The notes under the pieces: generated by a model
What the model was told of the DNA's origin: nothing
The model's input: only the letters and a program-made list of their open reading frames with translations
The model's database searches: none
Assembly (NCBI GenBank): GCA_022071945.1
Contig: JAJVIN010000006.1
Coordinates: 62,001 to 126,000, forward strand
Source: Thermoanaerobaculia bacterium
Lineage (GTDB): Bacteria; Acidobacteriota; Thermoanaerobaculia; UBA5066
Direction: 5' to 3'
Length of the DNA: 64,000 nucleotides
Position numbers and translations under genes: made by a program
Shown: in pieces, positions 8,874 to 17,835 of the stretch
Numbering within the stretch: position 1 is the stretch's first letter
Layout of the letters: the number at the start of each line of letters is the position of its first letter

Positions 8874-10571
8874 TCAGTATCCGGACCCGCCCCCTTCGCC
8901 CCGGGCGTCGAATGCGCCTTCCCACAGGCCATCGGCCCTTTTTCGAATCGCGTAGACCCTGGCCACCGTTTCGGCCTTCGTCTTGTGCCCCTTCTCCTCG
9001 AGGAGCCTCACGACCTCCGGATTCAGCGTCCGGTCGTGGAACACGATGTCGGGCAGGAACTGATGGTGGACCCGGGGGGCCTGGACGATCTCGTCGATGT
9101 CGAACTTCGTCGTCAGGGCCCAGAAGAGCACCTGAAAGACGGAGTTGATGATCCGGGGGCCGCCTGGCGATCCCACCAGCATGACGAGGGCACCGTCCTT
9201 CTCGACGATCGTCGGGGTCATGCTCGAGAGCGGCGTCTTGCCGGGCTCCACCTTGTTGAGAGCGCTCTGCGTCAACCCGAACATGTTCGGCTCTCCCGGA
9301 CGGGCGGTGAAGTCATCCATCTCGTTGTTCAGGTTGATGCCGAAGCGAGACGTCCAGACGCCGGACCCGTAGTTGCCGTTCAGGGTCGTGGTCGCCGACA
9401 CGGCGTTGCCGTCACGGTCCACGACGCAGTAGTGAGTCGTCTCGAGACGCTCTTCCTTGGCGGGCTGTGCCCGGAGAGCGTCGAGATCGAAGCTCTTCCA
9501 GTCCGGCTCCGTCCGGCGGTCTCTCGTGACTGTCGAGACCCACCTCGCGATGCGGGCCGGGTCGAAGATCTGGGCCGGTGTCACCGTCATGGCCCGGGGA
9601 TCCGCGATGTACTGCCTCTCGAAGAAGGCCCGGCGCATGATTTCGGCCAGGAGGTGGAACTGCGCGCCGCTCCACGGCTTCTCGTCGTGAAGCTTCAGCT
9701 TCTCGGCCATCTGGAGTTCTGAGAGAAGAAGTGTTCCTCCGCTCGAGGGCGGCGGCATCGAGTAGACCCTGTGGCCGTACACGTTGAGCTCGAGAGGATC
9801 TCGCCACAGGGTGCGGTACTCCGAGAGGTCCGCGAGTGTGAGAATCCCGCCCTCTTTCTTGACGGTCTCGACGATGTCCCTGGCGACGGGCCCCTTGTAA
9901 AAGCCGCCCGGGCCCTGTTTCTGGATCGCGCGAAGCGCGGCGGCCAGCTTCGGCTGGCGAACGGTTGTCCCGACTTCGAGCGGCTTTCCCTCCCGGGACC
10001 AGAACGTCTTCCCGCTCTGGTCGAAATCGGCGAGGGACTCCTTCAGTCTGTCGTGGATCTCACCACTGACGACGTAGCCGCTTTCCGCGAGCCGGATCGC
10101 GGGTTCGGCCAGCCGCGTCCAGGGGAGCTTCCCGAACTTCTGATGCAGATCCCACAGACCCCGCACCACACCGGGCGTCGCGACCGCCAGGCCGCCGATT
10201 TCCGAGGCCTTCTTGTTCGGGTGCGACGTGTACATGTCTGGTCTGGCGGCACTCGGTGCCCGTTCCCGGTAGTCGAGGGCGTGCACCTTTCCATTCATCC
10301 GGACGAGGAGAAAGCCGCCGCCGCCGATCGAGCCGAAGTAGGGCCGCGTGACGGCGAGAACGAGAGCGGTCGCGACCGCTGCATCCGCGGCGTTGCCACC
10401 CGAGGCGAGCACCTGCTTGCCTGCCTCTGACGCCCAGTGATCGGCGCTGACGACGAGGCCGCTTCTCCCGATCGTGGGCGCGGCCTCGACCGTTGCGGCC
10501 ATCAAGGAAAAAGCCGCCACGGTGAGGTTCAGGGCAAGAACCGAACTCGTTCTCTTGAACTCGAATCTCAA
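8874..10571 (-). CDS. ggt: Gamma-glutamyltransferase
   Basis: The product is about 565 residues from a TTG start at 10571. The TTG is preceded at ideal spacing by a GGAGGAGGAG Shine-Dalgarno and is followed by a signal peptide ending near TVEAAP. The open frame runs further upstream to 10886 but would then overlap the divergent gene, so the longer start is rejected. Family marks include the GNAADAAVA segment near the N-terminus, ETTHYCVVD with the autocatalytic threonine that separates large and small subunits, and the small-subunit loops PLSSMTPTIV and GSPGGPRI. This periplasmic Ntn-hydrolase cleaves or transfers gamma-glutamyl groups, chiefly from glutathione. Confidence 0.93.
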   Translation of the reverse strand: MRFEFKRTSSVLALNLTVAAFSLMAATVEAAPTIGRSGLVVSADHWASEAGKQVLASGGNAADAAVATALVLAVTRPYFGSIGGGGFLLVRMNGKVHALDYRERAPSAARPDMYTSHPNKKASEIGGLAVATPGVVRGLWDLHQKFGKLPWTRLAEPAIRLAESGYVVSGEIHDRLKESLADFDQSGKTFWSREGKPLEVGTTVRQPKLAAALRAIQKQGPGGFYKGPVARDIVETVKKEGGILTLADLSEYRTLWRDPLELNVYGHRVYSMPPPSSGGTLLLSELQMAEKLKLHDEKPWSGAQFHLLAEIMRRAFFERQYIADPRAMTVTPAQIFDPARIARWVSTVTRDRRTEPDWKSFDLDALRAQPAKEERLETTHYCVVDRDGNAVSATTTLNGNYGSGVWTSRFGINLNNEMDDFTARPGEPNMFGLTQSALNKVEPGKTPLSSMTPTIVEKDGALVMLVGSPGGPRIINSVFQVLFWALTTKFDIDEIVQAPRVHHQFLPDIVFHDRTLNPEVVRLLEEKGHKTKAETVARVYAIRKRADGLWEGAFDARGEGGGSGY

Positions 10572-10701
10572 CTCTCTCCTCCTCCGGATCCCAGTGACGA
10601 TCTCGCCCCGCCAGCCCCTTGCTTTCGGGTTGCGAGCCGTGCCGCGCAAGTCTATCCGCCGCCGGAACCCTCCCGGCGGAGCGGCCGTATGATGTTCCAG
10701 G
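10572..10701. promoter_or_regulatory. Divergent intergenic region between ggt and propeller/SpoIIE gene
   Basis: This 130-bp region must hold the promoters of two divergently transcribed genes. It contains the GGAGGAGGAG ribosome-binding site of ggt on the minus strand and a short run before the ATG at 10702. I could not identify a convincing -35/-10 pair or operator. Confidence 0.4.
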
Positions 10702-13700
10702 ATGCGGAAACTCGGCGTCTTCTTCCTGTGCGCCGTTCTCTCCGCGGTGAGTCTCGGCGCCCGGGCGGCTTCTCCGCTCGAGTTCGAGCGGCTGTCCTTG
10801 CGGGAGGGCCTTTCCCAGAGCACCATCGACCGGATCACGCAGGACCGGAAGGGCTTCCTGTGGTTCGTGACGGAGGACGGCCTCAACCGCTTCGACGGCT
10901 ACCGCTTCCAGGTTTTTCGGAGCCAGGCGGGAAACCCGAACAGTTTGAGTCACAACGAGCTGAAGGCCATTCACGAGGACCGGGAAGGGATCCTCTGGAT
11001 CGGGACGTTCGAGGGCGGCCTGAACCGGTACGATCCGTCAACGGCGCTCTTCACGAGGTTCCGCCACGACCCTTCCGACCCCACCAGTCTCTCGGCCAAC
11101 ATCGTCAGAGCGATTCTCGAGGACCGCACGGGCACACTCTGGGTCGGAACTCAGGGCGGGGGATTGGACGAGCTCGACCGGAAAACCGGGAAATTCCAAC
11201 ATCACCGGGCCAACCCCGCAGACGAGGGCAGCCTCCCGCACGATGACGTGAGAGCTCTTTTCGAGGATCGCTCGGGGACGCTCTGGATCGGCACGAACGG
11301 CGGTGGGATCTGCCGTCTCGATCGCGAGAAACGAGTGTTCGTGAAGGTCCCGGTCGAATCTCGCTCCCCCAATTTGCTCGCGGAGAATTCGATCGCGACG
11401 CTTCTCGAAGACCGCGCGGGCATCCTGTGGGCCGGAACCTTCGGCACCGGCCTCCTGAGGCTGGAGAGGGGTTCGGGGCGTTTCCTTCCTGCCCCCCTGC
11501 CAGGAGATCAGAACGGAGATCTGGCCCGGACTTCGATTCGGGCTCTCGTCGAGGACGACGACGGACGCTTGTGGATCGGCACGGACGGAATGGGTCTTCT
11601 CTGTCACGATCCCCGGGACGGGACCCTGACCTTTGCGCGTCACGATCCGGCCGACCCGGCCAGCCTCTCGACGGACAAGGTTCTCTCGCTCTTCCTCGAC
11701 CGCTCCAAGGTCCTGTGGGCCGGAACCTACGGCGGGGGACTCAACAAGACAGACACCGCGAGAAAGCGGTTTTTTCTGATCCGAAACGAGGTGGGCAACC
11801 CGAACTCCCTCAGTCACAACCTCGTCTGGTCGATCCTCGAGGATCCGGATGGCACGATCTGGATCGGCACCGACAGTGGGGGCCTGAACCGCTGGGACAG
11901 GAAGAAGGGGACATTCCTCCACTACCGGCACGACCCGCGAAATTCCGCTAGCCTGGCAAGCGACGCCGTGCGCGTCGTCTACCGGGACGCAGCCGGCGTG
12001 CTCTGGCTCGCCACCCACGGCGGAGGCCTCGACAGCCTCGACCCGGCGACCGGCCAGATCACCCACCGCCGCCACGATCCATCGGACCCGTTCTCGCTCT
12101 CGCACGACGAGCTTCGCGCCGTACGGGAGGACCGGAACGGGAACCTCTGGATCGGCACTCTCGGAGGAGGACTCGAGCGCCTAGACCGGAAGACGGGCCG
12201 TTTCACGCATCACCGCCACGACCCGAAGAACCCCCAGAGCATCAGCAACGACTTCGTCCGGGCCATCCTGGAGGACGCGTCCGGCACTCTCTGGATCGGC
12301 ACCCAGGGTGGAGGCCTGAACCGCCTCGATCCGAAAACGGGGGTCTTCCAGGCCTTCCGCGCCGATCCCGGAAACCCCGAGAGCCTCTCCAACGACTACG
12401 TTTTCGCCCTCCACCTGAGCCGCGGCGGAGATCTCTGGGTGGCCACGTACGGCGGAGGAGTCTGCCGGCTCGACAGCAAGACGGGCCGGTTTGCGCGCTT
12501 CACCGAGAAGGACGGGCTCGCCAACGATGCCGTCTACGGGATTCTCGAAGACGAGACGGGGCGTCTCTGGCTGAGCACGAACAAGGGACTTTCTTGCTTC
12601 GACCCGAAAAGCCGGACCTTCAGGAACTACGACGTCAGGGATGGCCTGCAGAGCAACGAGTTCAACGGGGGCAGCTACTTCAGGAGCAAGAGCGGCGAGA
12701 TGTTCTTCGGCGGGATCAACGGGCTGAACGCTTTCTACCCGTCACGAATCGCGAGCAACCAGGAGCCGCCGCCCGTCGTGATCACCGATCTCCAACTGTT
12801 CAACCGGTCCGTGGCGCCCGGCGAGACTGTCCGGGGCCGGAGAGTCCTCGAGAGACCGATCGAGTACACCGGCCGGCTGGAACTCGGATACCAGGAGAGC
12901 GTCGTGACCTTCGAGTTCGCCGCCCTCCACTACACGGCTCCCGAGAAGAACCGCTACTCCTATCGCCTCGAGGGCTTTTCTGACTCCTGGATCCTGGCTC
13001 GCGGGGATCGCCGGTCCGCCACGTTTACCGGCCTGGCTCCTGGCGACTACACGTTCCGCGTGAAGGGGGCCAACGCCGACGGCGTCTGGAACGAGACCGG
13101 CGCCGCAATCCGTCTGCGAATCCTCCCTCCCGTCTGGAGGACGTGGTGGTTCCAGCTGACCGGGATCATCCTCTTGTGGGGGGTCACGTACGCTGCTGTG
13201 AAGCGCCGTATTCAGAACGAGCGCGCCAGGGCGGCCCTCAAAGCCGCTCACGATGCGCAGATGGCGCTCCTGCCGCACGAAGCCCCAAAAGTCCCTGGTT
13301 TCGAGATCGCCGGGCTGTGCATCCCGGCCTTCGAGGTCGGCGGCGACTTCTTCGATTACATCCAGAGCGACGCGGACGATGGCTCCCTGACGATTGCCGT
13401 CGGAGACGTGGCCGGCAAGGGCACACGGGCCGCGATGGCAGCGGCGCTCTCGAACGGAATGGTGAACGCGCGGGCGGGCTCCACCGAGGGACTCGGAAGC
13501 GTCCTGACCCTTCTCAACACGACGCTCAGACGCAAGGTGCAGAGGCCGATGTTCACGGCCCTCTGCCTCGCCTCTCTCGACTCGAGAAACCGAAGCCTCG
13601 AGTTCGTCAACGCGGGGCTCTGCGAGCCGCTCCTGAAAAGGGGCCGTCACGCGGAGTTCCTCACCTGCGACGGACCGTCCTTTCCGCTCGGGACGGTGGC

Positions 13701-13965
13701 CGGCACCGAGTATTCGAGCCGCTGTCTCACCCTCGCGGCAGGGGACGTCGTCGTCTTCTACACCGATGGAGTCCCCGAGGCCCGGAAGGCGAATGGCGAA
13801 CCGTGGGGCTACGAGGCCCTCGCGAGCTTTGTCGCGGGTCTGGCGACGGAAGGTCTTGCCGCAAGGGAGATCGCGGAATCGATCGTCAAGGAAGCCGGCC
13901 GCGCCGCCAGCGGACACGACCAGAGTGACGACATCGCGCTCGTCATCGTGAAGGTCACGGGCTGA
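10702..13965 (+). CDS. Exported two-component propeller sensor with SpoIIE/PP2C phosphatase output
   Basis: The 1087-residue product has a signal peptide (cleavage near ARAASP). About 14 Reg_prop repeats follow (LWIGTxGGGLxRLD type, roughly 30-680), enough for two seven-bladed propellers. Then come a Y_Y_Y domain (about 690-800), one membrane helix (about 815-835), a short coiled coil and a SpoIIE-type serine phosphatase domain (about 850-1085). Catalytic metal-binding motifs EVGGDFFDY, VGDVAGKG, FYTDGVPEA and QSDDIALV are intact. It should sense a periplasmic ligand and dephosphorylate an anti-sigma-factor antagonist or similar partner inside the cell; no such partner gene is in the window. 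Confidence 0.93.
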   Translation: MRKLGVFFLCAVLSAVSLGARAASPLEFERLSLREGLSQSTIDRITQDRKGFLWFVTEDGLNRFDGYRFQVFRSQAGNPNSLSHNELKAIHEDREGILWIGTFEGGLNRYDPSTALFTRFRHDPSDPTSLSANIVRAILEDRTGTLWVGTQGGGLDELDRKTGKFQHHRANPADEGSLPHDDVRALFEDRSGTLWIGTNGGGICRLDREKRVFVKVPVESRSPNLLAENSIATLLEDRAGILWAGTFGTGLLRLERGSGRFLPAPLPGDQNGDLARTSIRALVEDDDGRLWIGTDGMGLLCHDPRDGTLTFARHDPADPASLSTDKVLSLFLDRSKVLWAGTYGGGLNKTDTARKRFFLIRNEVGNPNSLSHNLVWSILEDPDGTIWIGTDSGGLNRWDRKKGTFLHYRHDPRNSASLASDAVRVVYRDAAGVLWLATHGGGLDSLDPATGQITHRRHDPSDPFSLSHDELRAVREDRNGNLWIGTLGGGLERLDRKTGRFTHHRHDPKNPQSISNDFVRAILEDASGTLWIGTQGGGLNRLDPKTGVFQAFRADPGNPESLSNDYVFALHLSRGGDLWVATYGGGVCRLDSKTGRFARFTEKDGLANDAVYGILEDETGRLWLSTNKGLSCFDPKSRTFRNYDVRDGLQSNEFNGGSYFRSKSGEMFFGGINGLNAFYPSRIASNQEPPPVVITDLQLFNRSVAPGETVRGRRVLERPIEYTGRLELGYQESVVTFEFAALHYTAPEKNRYSYRLEGFSDSWILARGDRRSATFTGLAPGDYTFRVKGANADGVWNETGAAIRLRILPPVWRTWWFQLTGIILLWGVTYAAVKRRIQNERARAALKAAHDAQMALLPHEAPKVPGFEIAGLCIPAFEVGGDFFDYIQSDADDGSLTIAVGDVAGKGTRAAMAAALSNGMVNARAGSTEGLGSVLTLLNTTLRRKVQRPMFTALCLASLDSRNRSLEFVNAGLCEPLLKRGRHAEFLTCDGPSFPLGTVAGTEYSSRCLTLAAGDVVVFYTDGVPEARKANGEPWGYEALASFVAGLATEGLAAREIAESIVKEAGRAASGHDQSDDIALVIVKVTG

Positions 13966-13986
13966 CCTCTCGCTCGGTCAGCCCGT
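13957..13986. terminator. Bidirectional hairpin at a convergent gene end
   Basis: A perfect 11-bp inverted repeat (13957-13967 and 13976-13986) with an 8-nt loop spans the stop codon of the plus-strand propeller gene and that of the minus-strand ppc gene. It has no long T-tract, but its position between convergent genes and perfect pairing make a shared terminator likely. Confidence 0.6.
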
Positions 13987-16755
13987 CGTCCTCTGTCCGG
14001 CGGCGATCGCGTTCACCGTGACGAAGAGGCTCGTCAGGAGCCGCTCGCCCTCGTCAACCCGCCCCTCCGACGTGGCGCGGCGCCACTCGCCGAGAAGCTG
14101 GATCTGCTTTCTGTGCAGCATCTTCAGTCCCTCGTGCCGCAGCGCCAGCGTCCCCGCCAGACGCGGCCGGCGCTCCACGAGCGGCCCCCCGTGAACGAGC
14201 TCGAGCATCTGGCGGGTTCTTTCGAGCTCCGCCCCGATGAGGCCCATGAACCGGTTTCTCACGACCGGATTGGTCACGAGCGCGGCGTACTCGTGAATCA
14301 GCTCGGGATCGACCGTCAGCACACTCGTGCTGGCGTTGGTCAGGACGTACTGGAGGGGAGGCCAGTTCCACATCTGCGGCCGCAGGCTCTCGAAGGCCGC
14401 CGGATCGCTCTCTTGAAGGCTCCCGAGCGCCGTCCCGACGCCATACCAGCCTGAAAGATAGAAACGGGACTGGCTCCAGCTGAAGACCCAGGGGATCGCC
14501 CTGAGGTCAGCGAGGGACTTCTGACCGCTCCGGCGAGAGGGACGCGACCCGATGCGGCTCGATTCGATGACGTCGATGGGGGTTGCCTGGCGGAAGAACT
14601 CGATGAATCCGTCTTCCCGCAGCAGGGCTTCGTAAGCCTCGCGGCTCTCGCGCGCGAGGCGGTCCATCACAGGCTCCAGAGGGTGGCTGCCCTTCTGCCG
14701 CGAGCGCGCCAGCCGCGGTTGGCGCGCCAGCAGCGTCTGTCCGGCGACTCCCGCCAGAAGAAGCTCCAGGTTGTGGGCAGCGGTGATCTTGTTGGCGTAC
14801 TTCTGAGCGATGGTCTCGCCCTGATCGGTCATCCGGAGGTCCCCGTCGAGGGCGCCGTGCGGCAAGGCCGCCAGGAACCGGTGCGTCGGGCCGGCACCCC
14901 TGCTGATCGTCCCTCCCCGCCCGTGGAAAACCCGGATCCGCGTCCCGAGGTCGCGCCCGGCCTCGGCCATCGCCTCCTGGCCTCTGTAGAGGGCCCAGTG
15001 GCTGGCGAAGAGGCCGCCGTCCTTGTTGCTGTCGCTGTAGCCCACCATGACCTGCTGGACGGGCCGCCTGGAGCCCGTTCGCGCCTGTTGCGCCCGCAGG
15101 CTCCTTCGCGTCACGGGGTGCTCGAGGAAGGACCGGAGGATCTCCGGGCTCGCCTCGAGGTCCTCGATCGTCTCGAACAGGGGCACGACCGGCAGACGAC
15201 AGACGAGCCCCTCGGGCCCGGAGACAGCCAGGCCCGCCTCCCGGGCGAGCAGGTAGACGGCCAGCAGGTCCGACACGCTCCTCGTCATGCTCACGATGAG
15301 CGAGCCAAGGCCATCCGGACCATGGTTCTTGATGTGCTCGACGACGACGCGGTAGCAGCTCAGGACGGCGGCGGCCTCTGGACCGGCCTCCGTGTCCGGG
15401 TGCGTGAACGGGCGGGGGGAAGCCAGCTCGGTCGCGAGAAACGTCAGCCGCCGTTCCTCTGACCAGTCGCCGAAGTCCGCCTCGGATGCGCCCGCGGCCG
15501 CCAGCAGCTGCGAAATGGCGAGGTCGTGGAAACGGCTGTTCTGGCGGATGTCGAGGGTGGCGAGGTGAAATCCGAAGGTCTGGACGGTGGCCAGGACGGG
15601 ATGCACGTCTGCTTCCGCGAGCCGCCGGGCCCCGACCGACAGGAGCGAGTCGAAAAGGAGAAGAAGATCGCTCTCGAGCTCGGAGGCCCGGGCGTAGGCC
15701 GTGGCTCCCGCGGCGAGCCGGGAGGCCCCCGAGGCCGCGGCCTCGACCGGAAGCCTTGCGATCATGAGGTTCACGAACTGCCGCCAGGCCTCGGAGGGGT
15801 TCCGCTCCAGGGCGCGGCGCCCGGGCTCCCCCAGCCCGGCCGCCCCCTCTTGGATCCGCCGCGTCAGGGCATCGGGAGGGGCCTGCAGATGGTCCGAGAG
15901 ACTCAGCCTCATGGCGAGACCCGTCAGCTGCCGCTGCAGCACGAGAAGAGCCTCGAGTCTGAGCGTTTGAAGGGTGTCCCGGGTGACGGAGGCCGTGACG
16001 AGGGGATGCCCGTCCCGGTCGCCCCCCACCCACGTTCCGAACGAGAGCCTCGGGAAAAAGGCGGGGCCCGAAACGAGATCCCGGTCCCAGCCGGCGTCGT
16101 CCCAGGCATCGCGGAGCCTCTGCTGAAGAACGGGCAAAACATCGGGAAACACCGTCTTCAGGTAGTGGATGACATTTCGGAGCTCCGCCAAGACGCCGGG
16201 CTTTGCGAGGAAGATCTCACCCGTGCGCCAGAGCCGTTCGAGGACGGCCTTGATCTCGTCGCGGATGGCCTCTTGCTCCCGCGCCGTCCACATCTGGTTC
16301 TCGCGCTTGACGAGCAAGAGGTAGAGCTCGCGGTGGTGCCCGAGGACGGTGGCCCGCTTGGCCTCGGTCGGGTGCGCGGTCAGAACGGGCTCGACTCGGA
16401 CCTCGGCGAGGCATTCCGCCGCCTGCCGGTCCGAAACGCCCTCGGCGGCCAGCCTTCGGAGGGTGTGTCCCCAGAGGCCGGGCTCCGCCGGCAGACCGGA
16501 TGTGCTCTCCCGCCCGCGCCGCCCCTGGTTGGCGGCGTTCTCCTCGGCCATGTTGAGAAGTTGAAACGAGATCGAATACGCCTGGGCGAGCCTCTCCGGC
16601 GGCTCGTTCCCGCTCAGGGCACCCGGCTCTTTCGCCAGGGGAAGAGCGGCGGCGATCTCTCGCTCGCCCAGCTCCAGGAGAACCTCCTGGAAACAACGGA
16701 GGAGGAATCTGTAGTCGACTTCCGCCTTCTCGAGATCCGCGCTCTGGTTCTTCAT
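13978..16755 (-). CDS. ppc: Phosphoenolpyruvate carboxylase
   Basis: The 925-residue product, the normal bacterial PEPC length, starts with an ATG preceded by GGGAGG. Active-site signatures are complete: VLTAHPTEAKR with catalytic His128, GYSDSNKDGG, and the glycine-rich HGRGGTISRG loop. The C-terminus ends QRTTG, close to the family's (R/Q)NTG. It carboxylates PEP to oxaloacetate for anaplerosis in the cytoplasm. One oddity is that the stretch LLARQPRLARS, in a loop after the segment resembling AGVAGQT, is encoded by a copy of the 18-bp palindromic repeat found at the end of hypF (see 14704-14728). Confidence 0.97.
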   Translation of the reverse strand: MKNQSADLEKAEVDYRFLLRCFQEVLLELGEREIAAALPLAKEPGALSGNEPPERLAQAYSISFQLLNMAEENAANQGRRGRESTSGLPAEPGLWGHTLRRLAAEGVSDRQAAECLAEVRVEPVLTAHPTEAKRATVLGHHRELYLLLVKRENQMWTAREQEAIRDEIKAVLERLWRTGEIFLAKPGVLAELRNVIHYLKTVFPDVLPVLQQRLRDAWDDAGWDRDLVSGPAFFPRLSFGTWVGGDRDGHPLVTASVTRDTLQTLRLEALLVLQRQLTGLAMRLSLSDHLQAPPDALTRRIQEGAAGLGEPGRRALERNPSEAWRQFVNLMIARLPVEAAASGASRLAAGATAYARASELESDLLLLFDSLLSVGARRLAEADVHPVLATVQTFGFHLATLDIRQNSRFHDLAISQLLAAAGASEADFGDWSEERRLTFLATELASPRPFTHPDTEAGPEAAAVLSCYRVVVEHIKNHGPDGLGSLIVSMTRSVSDLLAVYLLAREAGLAVSGPEGLVCRLPVVPLFETIEDLEASPEILRSFLEHPVTRRSLRAQQARTGSRRPVQQVMVGYSDSNKDGGLFASHWALYRGQEAMAEAGRDLGTRIRVFHGRGGTISRGAGPTHRFLAALPHGALDGDLRMTDQGETIAQKYANKITAAHNLELLLAGVAGQTLLARQPRLARSRQKGSHPLEPVMDRLARESREAYEALLREDGFIEFFRQATPIDVIESSRIGSRPSRRSGQKSLADLRAIPWVFSWSQSRFYLSGWYGVGTALGSLQESDPAAFESLRPQMWNWPPLQYVLTNASTSVLTVDPELIHEYAALVTNPVVRNRFMGLIGAELERTRQMLELVHGGPLVERRPRLAGTLALRHEGLKMLHRKQIQLLGEWRRATSEGRVDEGERLLTSLFVTVNAIAAGQRTTG
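14704..14728 (-). repeat. In-frame copy of GGCGCGCCA-type palindromic repeat inside ppc
   Basis: On the minus strand the sequence is GGCGCGCCAACCGCGG followed by CTGGCGCGC. It is the same imperfect palindrome as the tandem units at 17782-17835, differing at the central bases. It encodes ARQPRLAR in PEPC, almost the same peptide (ARQPQLAR) as in the HypF tail, and does not break the frame. Confidence 0.7.
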
Positions 16756-16841
16756 CGTCGCCTCCCCGTGCCCGTCGAGCCTTCTGTTGCGGGAATACTG
16801 TCAAAATCGAGGGTCTTCAGGAACGGCAAGGGGAGGATCTC

Positions 16842-17777
16842 GTGAGGGAAGAGGGAACGGAAGGCATGGCGAGGGAGTCGGTCCTCGCATCGGTCGTCGA
16901 CGAGCTCTGCAAGACCGCGATGGCGGCGAGCGGACCGCGATGGGGGGGCCGCTTCGTCCTTCCGTCGCGCGCGGCGGTCCTCGACTGCGTCGAGGGCATC
17001 CGCCACGTCTTCTTCCCGGGGTACTTCGGGACGACCGATCTCCACGACAGGAGCCTCCACTATTACGTCGGGGCCGCCCTGGACAGCGTCATTCGAGGCC
17101 TCGAGGAACAGATCGGGCTCGCGATCGCATTCTCCGAGCGGCATGACTACGCCACGTGCCGGCACTGCAGCGAGGAGGCGTCCGCCGCCGCTCAGGCGCT
17201 CCTGGAGAGGCTCCCGGCCATCCGGACTCTTCTGACTTCTGACGTGGAGGCGGCCTTCGAGGGCGATCCGGCCCTGCGCATCAAGGACGAGGCGATCTTC
17301 AGCTATCCCGGGATCTACGCGATCACCGAGCAGCGCATCGCCCACGAGCTCTACCGGTGCAACGTGCCCCTGATTCCGAGGATCATCTCCGAGCACGCGC
17401 ACAGCGAGACCGGGATCGACATCCACCCGGGAGCCCGGATCGGAGAACGGTTCTTCATCGACCACGGGACCGGCGTCGTCATCGGGGAGACGACCCGGAT
17501 CGGGAATGGCGTGCGCATCTATCAGGGGGTCACCCTCGGAGCGAAGAGCTTTCCGCTCGATGAGAACGGAGTTCCCATAAAGGGAATCGACCGGCACCCG
17601 ATCATCGAGGACGACGTCGTCATCTACTCGGGCGCCACGATCCTGGGCCGGGTCACGATCGGGAAGGGCTCGACGATCGGGGGCAACGTCTGGCTGACGC
17701 ACAGCGTCCCGCCTGCAAGCCGCATCACCCAGGTCGAGGCTCGCGAGGTCCGCTTCGAGAATGGTGGGGGAATCTAG
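16842..17777 (+). CDS. cysE: Serine O-acetyltransferase (EpsC/CysE family)
   Basis: The 311-residue product starts at a GTG with a GGGAGG Shine-Dalgarno 5 bp upstream; an ATG at 16866 is possible but lacks such a site. An N-terminal helical domain (about 1-175) is followed by left-handed beta-helix hexapeptide repeats, including HPGARIGERFFIDHGTG (catalytic His), IGETTRIGNGVRI, the GAKSF loop region, and ILGRVTIGKGSTIGGN. It transfers acetyl from acetyl-CoA to serine for cysteine synthesis. The longer N-terminus is typical of the EpsC subgroup. No cysteine synthase is adjacent. It is divergent from ppc and convergent with hypF. Confidence 0.92.
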   Translation: MREEGTEGMARESVLASVVDELCKTAMAASGPRWGGRFVLPSRAAVLDCVEGIRHVFFPGYFGTTDLHDRSLHYYVGAALDSVIRGLEEQIGLAIAFSERHDYATCRHCSEEASAAAQALLERLPAIRTLLTSDVEAAFEGDPALRIKDEAIFSYPGIYAITEQRIAHELYRCNVPLIPRIISEHAHSETGIDIHPGARIGERFFIDHGTGVVIGETTRIGNGVRIYQGVTLGAKSFPLDENGVPIKGIDRHPIIEDDVVIYSGATILGRVTIGKGSTIGGNVWLTHSVPPASRITQVEAREVRFENGGGI

Positions 17778-17781
17778 AGAC

Positions 17782-17835
17782 GCGCCAACTACGGCTGGCG
17801 CGCCAACTACGGCTGGCGCGCCAACTGCGGCTGGC
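17782..17835. repeat. Three tandem 18-bp palindromic repeats at the hypF 3' end
   Basis: Three units of GCGCCAACTACGGCTGGC (third unit with TGC for TAC) occur head to tail at 17782, 17800 and 17818, followed by a partial unit to about 17840. Each junction forms an inverted repeat GGCGCGCCA/TGGCGCGCC. The hypF stop codon (17807-17809 on the minus strand) lies inside the second unit, so the repeats supply the last residues of HypF (ARQPQLARQP). Confidence 0.9.

Noticed and set aside
10572-10886. Long N-terminal extension of the gamma-glutamyltransferase frame
   Set aside because: It overlaps the divergent propeller gene, while a TTG with a strong Shine-Dalgarno followed by a signal peptide explains the start at 10571.
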